DNA of 20,874 nucleotides from an uncultured Actinomyces sp. (lineage in GTDB: Bacteria > Actinomycetota > Actinomycetes > Actinomycetales > Actinomycetaceae): contig CALIZH010000043.1 of the NCBI GenBank assembly GCA_938028585.1, positions 1 to 20,874 of the forward strand, in the 5' to 3' direction. Under the pieces are notes generated by a model, which had not been told where the DNA came from, searched no databases, and saw nothing but the letters and a program-made list of their open reading frames with translations. Made by a program: the position numbers and the translations under genes. Below are positions 1-6,034 of the stretch, piece after piece. The stretch's first letter is position 1, and each line of letters opens with the position of its first letter.

Positions 1-1196
1 CCTCATTCGGTTTTGCAATGGGCTGGAACTACTGGTTCAACTGGGCAATTACCGTCGCAGCTGAACTTGTGGCATCGGGATTGGTGATGTCTTACTGGTT
101 GCCAGATGTTCCCTCGTGGGTTTGGGCAATTTCCTTCCTTGTCTTACTGACTGTTCTTAATGCCTTGAGCGCCCGTGTCTATGGTGAGGCAGAATTCTGG
201 TTCGCCCTGATCAAGGTCATCACCGTCGTCATCTTCCTGATTTCTGGCACCCTGATGATCTTCGGAATCTTCAATGACTCTCCGGGAGTGCAGAACTGGA
301 CGACCGGTGACGCTCCCTTCCACGGCGGATTCTTGGCCATCATCTCAGTCTTCATGATCGCAGGCTTCTCCTTCCAAGGAACCGAGCTTGTGGGTGTCGC
401 CGCAGGTGAATCATCGAATCCTCGCCGCGATGTACCTCGCGCAATCAAGACCGTGTTCTGGCGCATTATGTTCTTCTACATTGGCGCAATCGCCATCATC
501 GGTACCTTGATTCCTTACACCGATCCAAACCTGCTGCGTGATTCCGCCTCGGATATTGCATACTCGCCCTTCACCCTGGTCTTCGAGCGCATGGGCGTCG
601 CCGCTGCGGCAGCCGTCATGAACGCCGTCATTCTGACCGCGATTCTCTCCGCAGGAAACTCTGGACTCTACGCATCCACTCGTATGCTTCACTCGATGGC
701 ACTGAGTGGCCAGGCTCCTCGCTTCTTTGGAAAGGTCACCAGCCACGGCGTGCCGATCTACGCAATGCTCGCGACCTCGGCTGTTGGTGCACTGGGATTC
801 GTCGCAGCACTGGTGAGCGAAGATACCGCCTACACGTGGTTGCTCAACGTTTCAGGCCTCTCCGGATTCATCGTTTGGCTGGGTATTGCGGCATGCCACT
901 GGCGTTTCCGCCGGGCATACGTCAAGCAAGGACACTCCCTTGACGAGCTCCCCTACAAGGCGCCTTTCTTCCCCTTCGGTCCGATCTTGGCCTTCACCAT
1001 GTGCTTGATCGTTCTGCTGGGCCAGAATTACGAGGCCGTCTTCCGCGGTCAGCTCCTGCAGGTTGCCTCCTCGTACATCGGCCTTCCGATCTTCTTGCTC
1101 ATCTGGTTGGGCTACCACCTGGTGAAGAAGGATCGTACCGTCAGCTTGGACGAAATGGACGTTGAGGGTGTGACCATCACGCCTGAAGAGGCATGA
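1..1196 (+). CDS. lysP: LysP-type amino-acid permease, 5'-truncated by the window edge
   Basis: This is an APC-superfamily amino-acid:H+ symporter of the inner membrane, closest by eye to the lysine permease LysP. The frame is open to the left edge (first complete codon at 3, reading S-F-G-F-A before the Met at 18), so that Met is internal and roughly the first 90-100 residues of a ~490-residue family protein are missing. LysP-like blocks are visible: GWNYWFNW at the start, GEAEFWF-LIKV, FSFQGTELVGVAAGES followed by P-R-R-D-V-P-R-A, and LIPYTDPNLL. About nine to ten hydrophobic membrane segments remain, followed by a short acidic cytoplasmic tail ending in TPEEA. Substrate assignment to lysine is by family resemblance; another cationic or neutral amino acid is possible. 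It stands alone and is followed 20 nt later by a strong hairpin. Confidence 0.85.
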   Translation, partial: SFGFAMGWNYWFNWAITVAAELVASGLVMSYWLPDVPSWVWAISFLVLLTVLNALSARVYGEAEFWFALIKVITVVIFLISGTLMIFGIFNDSPGVQNWTTGDAPFHGGFLAIISVFMIAGFSFQGTELVGVAAGESSNPRRDVPRAIKTVFWRIMFFYIGAIAIIGTLIPYTDPNLLRDSASDIAYSPFTLVFERMGVAAAAAVMNAVILTAILSAGNSGLYASTRMLHSMALSGQAPRFFGKVTSHGVPIYAMLATSAVGALGFVAALVSEDTAYTWLLNVSGLSGFIVWLGIAACHWRFRRAYVKQGHSLDELPYKAPFFPFGPILAFTMCLIVLLGQNYEAVFRGQLLQVASSYIGLPIFLLIWLGYHLVKKDRTVSLDEMDVEGVTITPEEA

Positions 1197-1215
1197 GTCG
1201 CTAGCTGTTAAACAC

Positions 1216-1250
1216 AATTCGGGGGAGGCAGAAATTGCCTCCCCCGAATT
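1216..1250 (+). terminator. Perfect 15-bp hairpin between permease and msrA, possibly bidirectional
   Basis: Arms 1216-1230 and 1236-1250 are exact inverted repeats (AATTCGGGGGAGGCA and its complement) around the 5-nt loop GAAAT. The plus-strand tail is ATTTGTT, a modest U-rich stretch. On the minus strand the tail reads GTGTTT. It lies between two convergent genes, so it probably ends the permease transcript and may also stop msrA transcription. Confidence 0.8.
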
Positions 1251-1359
1251 ATTTGTTCCAGTATTGGGGCTGCTCTCAATAGAGACTGAGAAATGTGGCA
1301 TCGGACATCGCGGCTCTTTCAAGCCCAAATATCCGCAGTACACAGCAGCGTATGAATGT

Positions 1360-2154
1360 CTACCTCGGTGGTTCGATGTGTACTTGCGCGGGCATATTGA
1401 GGATGCCCACGGGGCAGCTCACGCCATTTGGCCCGTGATTGCAATAGCCATCGGGATTCTTTTCTAAGTAGGCCTGGTGGTAGTCCTCGGCCAGGTAGAA
1501 AGGGCCACCTGACTGGGCAAAGCAGGCCCCGGCCTCGCCAATCGTCGTATAACAGCGGGCCCCCGGCACCACGCGTTCCAACTCAGCCACCCACGCAGCG
1601 CGTAGAAGCGATGCCACCTCAGCCTGCCTCGGCGTCGTCACCCAAATCGCACTGCGGTACTGAGTGCCCACGTCGTTCCCATGGCGGTTGGGGCGGGTGG
1701 AATCGTGGTTTTCAAAGAAGGTCTTGATCAGGCTCGCTCCGCCTTCGCCGGTTACGGAAGGGTCGTAGACAACAGCAACGGTCTCGGCGTGGCCTGTGCG
1801 TCCCGTACAGACCTCTCGGTAGGTGGGGTTTGCATTTCCGCCACCCATGTAGCCAACGGCCGTTGCCCACACGCCTTTTTGGCGCCAGAAGATACGTTCA
1901 ACGCCCCAGAAGCAACCCGCGGCAAGGTAGAGCACCTCGAAGCCGGTGGGGACGGGATCGGTCGCGCGCGTTCCGTTTACCGGGTGAACTTCGAGCGCGT
2001 CCAAGATTGGGTGCCTGCCCCCAGGAATATCCGCGGGGAGAGTGCCCGCAGTAGGGGAGTCTAGGTAGCGCTCGGCGTCCTCCGACAGACGAGGCCAGTC
2101 TTGGTGTGGTCCAGCAGCGTAGCGCTGAGTAGTGGGTGAAGGATTAGTGGTCAT
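1360..2154 (-). CDS. msrA: Peptide methionine sulfoxide reductase MsrA
   Basis: This enzyme reduces methionine-S-sulfoxide in proteins and free Met(O), a cytoplasmic oxidative-damage repair step recycled by thioredoxin. The catalytic motif GCFWG carries the nucleophilic Cys81, followed by the family blocks VGYMGGG (100-106), YREVCTG and TGHAE. The C-terminus has NPDGYCNHGPNGVSCPVG with Cys238 and Cys247, candidate resolving cysteines of the actinobacterial/E. coli type. The ATG at 2154 is chosen because AAGGAG lies 6 nt upstream; an in-frame ATG at 2190 has no such signal. The 264-residue product has about 70 residues ahead of the MsrA fold, as in longer MsrA proteins. It is a single-gene unit with its own promoter region carrying repeated TATCT/AGATA motifs. 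No MsrB domain is fused. Confidence 0.95.
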   Translation of the reverse strand: MTTNPSPTTQRYAAGPHQDWPRLSEDAERYLDSPTAGTLPADIPGGRHPILDALEVHPVNGTRATDPVPTGFEVLYLAAGCFWGVERIFWRQKGVWATAVGYMGGGNANPTYREVCTGRTGHAETVAVVYDPSVTGEGGASLIKTFFENHDSTRPNRHGNDVGTQYRSAIWVTTPRQAEVASLLRAAWVAELERVVPGARCYTTIGEAGACFAQSGGPFYLAEDYHQAYLEKNPDGYCNHGPNGVSCPVGILNMPAQVHIEPPR

Positions 2155-2160
2155 CTTTGG

Positions 2161-2166
2161 CTCCTT
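2161..2166 (-). promoter_or_regulatory. Shine-Dalgarno site deciding the msrA start
   Basis: On the minus strand this reads AAGGAG, 6 nt before the ATG at 2154. It lies inside the longer open frame that begins at 2190, so it favours the shorter product. Confidence 0.75.
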
Positions 2167-2210
2167 CAGTGTGAGGCGGGCGAGGTACAAGCTGCCGCGG
2201 AGAGATTGGT

Positions 2211-2262
2211 GTATCTGCCTCGTATTTTATGGCGATATCTATGCTTTGGCAGATAAAGATAC
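2211..2262. repeat. Symmetric TATCT/AGATA repeat cluster over the msrA promoter (candidate operator)
   Basis: GTATCT (2211-2216), the palindrome GATATC (2234-2239) and AGATAC (2257-2262) are symmetric about 2236.5, with exactly 17 nt in each gap. An overlapping inverted repeat TATCTGCC (2212-2219) / GGCAGATA (2248-2255) shares these sites. The cluster overlaps the predicted -35, spacer, -10 and start point of msrA, the usual arrangement of a repressor operator. The cognate regulator is unknown. Confidence 0.45.
2224..2252 (-). promoter_or_regulatory. Predicted msrA promoter
   Basis: On the minus strand CTGCCA (2252-2247, 4/6 to TTGACA) is followed after 17 nt by TAAAAT (2229-2224, 5/6 to TATAAT). 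A start near 2217 would give a leader of about 63 nt before the msrA ATG. Prediction from consensus only. Confidence 0.45.
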
Positions 2263-2277
2263 TTAAGCCCTGGTTGA

Positions 2278-2316
2278 TAAAAATGTGGCCCCTGCAGTTT
2301 CCTGCAAGGGCCACAT
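2278..2316 (-). terminator. rpsT terminator
   Basis: Arms 2283-2297 and 2302-2316 (ATGTGGCCCCTGCAG against CTGCAAGGGCCACAT) pair over 15 positions with one mismatch around the loop TTTC. Reading on the minus strand, the stem is followed at once by TTTTTAT. It starts 12 nt past the rpsT stop codon, a classic intrinsic terminator. Confidence 0.9.
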
Positions 2317-2328
2317 CAAGCGATTAAA

Positions 2329-2592
2329 TCAGCCGAGCGACTGGACGCGACGGGCAAGCTTGGACTTGCGGTTCGCGGCCTGGTTGCGGTGAATAACGCC
2401 CTTCGAGACGGCCTTGTCGAGCTTACGCGATGCGACGCGCAGAGCTTCGATAGCTGCTTCCTTGTCGCCAGCCTCGACGGCTTCGCGAGTCTTGCGCACC
2501 AGGGTCTTCAGTTCAGACTTGACTGCCAGGTTGCGCTGACGGCGCTTCTCGTTGGTGCGGATCCGCTTGATCTGAGACTTAATGTTCGCCAC
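2329..2592 (-). CDS. rpsT: 30S ribosomal protein S20
   Basis: S20 binds 16S rRNA early in 30S assembly. The 87-residue product matches the family length and shows its features: the N-terminal MANIKSQIKRIRTNEKRRQRN, a very basic composition and the C-terminal block KAVSKGVIHRNQAANRKSKLARRV. The start is a GTG at 2592-2590 with AAGGAG 10 nt upstream. It is monocistronic: a terminator follows directly, and lepA diverges on the other side, an arrangement common in actinobacteria. Confidence 0.97.
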   Translation of the reverse strand: MANIKSQIKRIRTNEKRRQRNLAVKSELKTLVRKTREAVEAGDKEAAIEALRVASRKLDKAVSKGVIHRNQAANRKSKLARRVQSLG

Positions 2593-2882
2593 AGTCGGAT
2601 TACTCCTTGGTCTTTCGTTCGTACAGGTCGGTGAGGGCTGTGTCAGTGTCGGGACTGGGGCATGGGGACACCCGCAAACGACTCTAACCAGACCCCCTGC
2701 CCGACCAGGCTGGGAGTCCGAAGGACAACTCTAGCAGAAATCGAAGCGCAGAACGACCTCCGATATCCCCATAAAAGCCCTATAAATGGTGAGAACGCAC
2801 ACCCTATCGGCGTGGAATTGGCACCCCGGTGCTTACTAATGGGACGATAGACCAGACGTCACAACCCTTCCGGAGGTCTTGC
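2593..2882. other. Divergent rpsT-lepA intergenic region
   Basis: This 290-nt gap holds promoters for both directions but no supported gene. For rpsT, a minus-strand extended -10-like TGC-TAGAGT (TAGAGT at 2733-2728) is the best candidate. It implies a leader of about 128 nt, and no good -35 was found. For lepA, TATAAA at 2781-2786 is a possible -10, also without a clear -35. Small inverted repeats occur at GTCC-gaa-GGAC (2716-2726) and GCACC-cc-GGTGC (near 2821-2832). Assignments here are weak. Confidence 0.35.
2872..2876 (+). promoter_or_regulatory. Shine-Dalgarno site deciding the lepA TTG start
   Basis: GGAGG ends 6 nt before the TTG at 2883. The upstream in-frame ATG at 2829 has no purine-rich site and would add 18 residues not typical of LepA. 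Confidence 0.75.
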
Positions 2883-4742
2883 TTGTCCCCGATTCCTACT
2901 CCTGAGCAGCTCGCGCAGATCCAACCCGCGGCCACTGCGCAGGAACGTATCCGTAATTTCTGCATCATCGCTCACATCGATCACGGCAAGTCCACTCTGG
3001 CTGACCGCATGCTCCAACTCACCGGTGTGGTCGCCAGTCGAGATATGCGCGATCAGTACTTGGATCGTATGGATATTGAGCGCGAACGCGGCATCACTAT
3101 CAAAAGCCAGGCAGTGCGTATGCCCTGGGCCTTCGAAGGTGAGCCTTTTGCCCTGAATATGATCGACACCCCCGGACACGTCGACTTCACCTACGAGGTT
3201 TCGCGATCCTTGGCCGCATGTGAAGGAGCGGTCCTCCTTGTTGACGCCGCACAGGGGATTGAGGCCCAGACTCTGGCAAATCTCTACCTGGCCATGGAAA
3301 ATGACCTCACGATCATCCCCGTGCTGAACAAGATCGACCTTCCCGGAGCTCAGCCTGAAAAGTACGCCCAGGAAATTGGTCAGCTCATTGGCGTCGAACC
3401 CGACGAAGTTCTGCGAGTTTCAGGCAAAACAGGCGAAGGCGTTCCCGCACTTCTTGATGAGATCGTCCGTCAAATTCCCTCGCCTTCGGGCAACCCCGAT
3501 GCCCCGACCCGAGCGATGATTTTCGACTCTGTCTACGACACCTATCGAGGCGTTGTGACCTATGTCCGAGTCGTCGACGGAATGCTCTCCACCCGCGAGC
3601 GCGTCCGAATGATGTCGACGGGCGCGACCCACGAGCTTCTTGAGATTGGTGTTATTTCGCCAGAACCAACCCCCTCGCAAGGGATTGGTGCAGGTGAAGT
3701 CGGCTACCTCATCACCGGCGTGAAAGACGTTCGTCAGTCCCGTGTTGGTGACACCATGACTTCCGCAGTTCGCGGTGCCGAAGAGCCATTGGCTGGTTAC
3801 CGCGATCCGCGCCCCATGGTCTTCTCGGGTATTTACCCGGTCGATGGTTCCGATTTCCCGGATCTGCGTGACGCGCTTGAGCGCCTTCAGCTCAACGATG
3901 CGGCGCTGACCTTCGAACCCGAATCCAGTGCGGCACTGGGCTTTGGTTTCCGATGTGGCTTCCTGGGGCTTCTCCACCTCGAAATTGTTCGCGAACGCTT
4001 AGAGCGTGAATTCAAGCTGGACCTGATTGCCACAGCACCGAACGTTGTCTACAAGGTCGTTGCTGAAGATGGGACCGAAATCCAGGTCGATAACCCCTCA
4101 GAATTCCCCGAGGGGAAGATTTCTGAGGTCCGTGAGCCAGTTGTTAACGCAACGATCCTGACTCCGACTGAATTCACGGGCACCATCATGGAGCTGTGCC
4201 AAGATCGCCGTGGAACCATGCGAGGAATGGACTACCTCTCTGAGGACCGCGTCGAGCTGCACTATCAGCTGCCCCTGGCAGAGATCGTCTTCGATTTCTT
4301 CGATCACCTGAAGTCACGTACGCGTGGTTATGCCTCGCTGGACTACCACGAAAGCGGCGAGCAGGTCGCCGACCTAGTGAAGGTCGATATTCTGCTCAAC
4401 GGCGATCGCGTGGATGCCTTCAGTGCGATCGTCCACAAGGACCAGGCCTATGCCTATGGCCTGCGGATGACGAAGCGTTTGAAGGAACTGATCCCACGCC
4501 AACAGTTCGAAATCCCCGTCCAGGCTGCGGTGGGTGCGCGGGTTATTGCCCGCGAGAACATCAAGGCCCTTCGCAAGGACATGCTTGCCAAGTGCTACGG
4601 CGGCGATATCACCCGTAAGCGCAAGCTGCTGGAGAAGCAGAAGGAAGGCAAGAAGCGTATGAAGTCGATCGGGCGCGTGGACGTGCCCCAAGAGGCCTTC
4701 ATCGCTGCGCTGACCTCTGACGTGCCCACCGGAAAGAAATGA
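2883..4742 (+). CDS. lepA: Elongation factor 4 (LepA), ribosome-associated GTPase
   Basis: LepA is a translational GTPase of the EF-G group that acts on the ribosome, with reported roles in back-translocation and 30S biogenesis. Visible G-domain motifs are AHIDHGKST (30-38, G1), RERGITIK (67-74, G2), DTPGHVDF (95-102, G3), NKID (149-152, G4) and SGKTG (180-184, G5). Domain II, the EF-G-like domains and the LepA-specific C-terminal domain follow, ending in the conserved AKCYGGDITRKRKLLEKQKEGKKRMK block. The start is the TTG with GGAGG 6 nt upstream, giving 619 residues, slightly longer than the usual ~600. The stop overlaps the trmB start (ATGA), so the two are probably translationally coupled. 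Confidence 0.97.
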   Translation: MSPIPTPEQLAQIQPAATAQERIRNFCIIAHIDHGKSTLADRMLQLTGVVASRDMRDQYLDRMDIERERGITIKSQAVRMPWAFEGEPFALNMIDTPGHVDFTYEVSRSLAACEGAVLLVDAAQGIEAQTLANLYLAMENDLTIIPVLNKIDLPGAQPEKYAQEIGQLIGVEPDEVLRVSGKTGEGVPALLDEIVRQIPSPSGNPDAPTRAMIFDSVYDTYRGVVTYVRVVDGMLSTRERVRMMSTGATHELLEIGVISPEPTPSQGIGAGEVGYLITGVKDVRQSRVGDTMTSAVRGAEEPLAGYRDPRPMVFSGIYPVDGSDFPDLRDALERLQLNDAALTFEPESSAALGFGFRCGFLGLLHLEIVRERLEREFKLDLIATAPNVVYKVVAEDGTEIQVDNPSEFPEGKISEVREPVVNATILTPTEFTGTIMELCQDRRGTMRGMDYLSEDRVELHYQLPLAEIVFDFFDHLKSRTRGYASLDYHESGEQVADLVKVDILLNGDRVDAFSAIVHKDQAYAYGLRMTKRLKELIPRQQFEIPVQAAVGARVIARENIKALRKDMLAKCYGGDITRKRKLLEKQKEGKKRMKSIGRVDVPQEAFIAALTSDVPTGKK

Positions 4743-5611
4743 TCGTGGCAGAGGATACCGAGGTCGCGGGCGGGGCAGCAGCACAGGCTGCTGACACCGC
4801 TCAGTCTGCTGGCGTCAACACGCGCAATGGTCGCCGACCGGGAGACGCGCCCGAGGGTACCGTCTTCATGAGCCGGACCAAATCCTTCACCAGGCGCAGT
4901 CGTGAGCTTCCCCCAAACCTTGCGCGGACGTGGGATGCTCACGCCGAACGCTACGTCATTGAGCCCCGCCGAGGCATCGGCTACACGACCGTTGCCGAGG
5001 ATTTTCGACTTGACCCCGTTGAACTATTTGGTCGTAGCGCTCCGCTGACTTTGGAGATCGGCTCGGGAACGGGCGAACAGATCGTTGCCGCGGCTGCTGC
5101 TCATCCCGATCGTGATTATCTTGCGCTCGAAGTGTGGGTTCCCGGGATTGCCAAGTTGGTTTCAAAAGCTGTAGAAGCCGGCGTCGACAATATTCGTGTT
5201 CTCGAGGCCGATGCTGCCCAAGCCCTTCCCTTCCTTTTAGTGGATGCAAGCCTCGATGAGGTCTGGACTTTCTTCCCTGACCCGTGGCGAAAGGCGCGCC
5301 ATCACAAGCGACGACTGGTCAGTGATGAGTTCGCCAGAGAAATTGCCAGAGTCCTTCGCGATGGGGGAGTGTGGCGCCTTGCAACCGACTGGGACAATTA
5401 CGCATGGCAAATGCGTGATGTCGTCGAAGCCTGCCCGCTTTTTGAAAATCCCTATCGAGGGCAAAGGCCTGATCCTGAAGATCCCGAACCCGAGCGCGGT
5501 GGTTTTGCTCCCCGCTACGAGGGGCGAGTCGTTACCCATTTTGAAACCCGAGGTATTGACGCGGGGCGCAGAGCTCATGACATCGTCGGAGTTCGAGTGC
5601 CTCGGCAATGA
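4739..5611 (+). CDS. trmB: tRNA (guanine-N7-)-methyltransferase TrmB
   Basis: TrmB uses SAM to make m7G46 in the tRNA variable loop. The Rossmann-fold motif EIGSGTGE (106-113) binds SAM. LEVWVPGIAK (130-139), the signature FPDPW-RKARHHKRR (179-192), TDWDNY (216-221) and the terminal THFETRG (266-272) are all family features. The ATG at 4739 overlaps the lepA stop by 4 nt, and GGAAAG lies just upstream. This start leaves an Ala/Gly-rich, probably disordered N-terminus of about 43 residues. An alternative ATG at 4868 (M44, MSRTKSFTRRS) would give a more typical ~247-residue protein. The coupling geometry favours 4739, but this is not certain. Confidence 0.93.
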   Translation: MIVAEDTEVAGGAAAQAADTAQSAGVNTRNGRRPGDAPEGTVFMSRTKSFTRRSRELPPNLARTWDAHAERYVIEPRRGIGYTTVAEDFRLDPVELFGRSAPLTLEIGSGTGEQIVAAAAAHPDRDYLALEVWVPGIAKLVSKAVEAGVDNIRVLEADAAQALPFLLVDASLDEVWTFFPDPWRKARHHKRRLVSDEFAREIARVLRDGGVWRLATDWDNYAWQMRDVVEACPLFENPYRGQRPDPEDPEPERGGFAPRYEGRVVTHFETRGIDAGRRAHDIVGVRVPRQ

Positions 5612-5658
5612 TGACGATCGGAGCCCAAATTATTGCGCAATCATCATCCTTTCTTCCA

Positions 5659-5713
5659 TGTCACAAAGAGATTCGCGTGACATTCTGGGTGTCAATATTT
5701 CACGTGGTTGACA
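5659..5713. repeat. Two tandem 24-bp inverted repeats TGTCA-N14-TGACA (candidate operators)
   Basis: The first unit has TGTCA at 5659-5663 and TGACA at 5678-5682. The second has TGTCA at 5690-5694 and TGACA at 5709-5713. Both have the same 14-nt spacer, and the units start 31 bp apart, close to three helical turns. Each has a one-base extension of symmetry (ATGTCA/TGACAT and TGTCAA/TTGACA). They lie just upstream of a possible promoter, suggesting a dimeric repressor or activator bound to two sites. No regulator gene is adjacent. Confidence 0.55.
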
Positions 5714-5727
5714 AAGTTTTATATGCT
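5698..5727 (+). promoter_or_regulatory. Possible promoter upstream of the structured region
   Basis: TATGCT at 5722-5727 fits the TANNNT -10 pattern, and transcription would start near 5734, just before the first hairpin. The -35 is unclear. A perfect TTGACA lies at 5708-5713 but only 8 nt from TATGCT. With a 17-nt spacer from TTGACA the -10 would be the poor TGATGC (5731-5736). Confidence 0.3.
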
Positions 5728-5733
5728 GTCTGA

Positions 5734-5924
5734 TGCATTGAGCTTTCACCTTGCGTGAAACGCCGGCTTCCTCTTCGCGATAGGCGGATCTGCGAAGAGT
5801 GAAGATGCGTTCTCTCGAGAACGCGCGGGGCGGGGCTTCCTCGATGAACCGAGAATGTCCCGCCTCGGTCCGCAACGTGTGCCCGCTTCCCCGAAAGAGG
5901 AAGCGGGCACAGTCGTATTCTTTT
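5734..5924 (+). ncRNA. Candidate structured small RNA or leader RNA
   Basis: The hairpins are: H1 TTTCAC/GTGAAA (5744-5749, 5755-5760); H2 CTCTTCGC/GCGAAGAG (5771-5778, 5792-5799), extended by CTTC/GAAG; H3 GCGTTCTC/GAGAACGC (5807-5814, 5817-5824); H4 GGCGGG/CCCGCC near 5831-5865; and H5, 13 bp with a T-rich 3' flank. Together they would form a ~190-nt structured transcript. It does not match 6S RNA, SRP RNA, tmRNA or any riboswitch I can recognise. It could be a free sRNA or the attenuated leader of the downstream transporter. Transcription is not demonstrated. Confidence 0.3.
5878..5924 (+). terminator. 13-bp terminator-like hairpin with an alternative pairing partner
   Basis: Arms TGTGCCCGCTTCC (5878-5890) and GGAAGCGGGCACA (5899-5911) pair perfectly around CCGAAAGA. 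They are followed by GTCG and the T-rich TATTCTTTT. A second TGTGCCCGCT at 5930-5939 can pair with 5902-5911 instead, which would break this stem. It could terminate a small RNA or lepA-trmB read-through, or act as an attenuator for the MFS gene. Confidence 0.5.
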
Positions 5925-6021
5925 CGAGTTGTGCCCGCTGCCCGGGGGGAATTTGTACGCTAGGTGATTTCCATCGCGAACTGTGAAAACATTGCTGATG
6001 GGTGTGTACGGTCACAACGAA

Positions 6022-6028
6022 GAAAGAG
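6022..6028 (+). promoter_or_regulatory. Shine-Dalgarno-like site favouring the 6035 start of the MFS gene
   Basis: GAAAGAG ends 6 nt before GTG 6035. The earlier in-frame GTG at 6002 has no purine-rich sequence upstream. Confidence 0.5.
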
Positions 6029-6034
6029 CTTGCC

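Larger units (their letters stand above)
5612..6034. other. 423-nt structured intergenic region between trmB and the MFS gene
   Basis: No coding frame is supported here. In order it holds a weak inverted repeat after trmB (ATGATGA 5608-5614 / TCATCAT 5641-5647), two tandem 24-bp inverted repeats (5659-5713), a -10-like TATGCT (5722-5727), five successive hairpins (5744-5911), a T-rich stretch, a third copy of the last hairpin arm (5930-5939), a -10-like TACGCT (5956-5961) and the Shine-Dalgarno site of the MFS gene. The density of symmetry is much higher than elsewhere in the window. Confidence 0.6.

Noticed and set aside
1264..1467. Small plus-strand frame after the permease
   Set aside because: It runs antisense into the msrA 3' end, has no Shine-Dalgarno site and resembles nothing known.
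5734..5924. Structured region as 6S RNA, SRP RNA or a known riboswitch
   Set aside because: No end-to-end pairing as in 6S, no SRP GGAA-loop core, and no riboswitch consensus that I can recognise.
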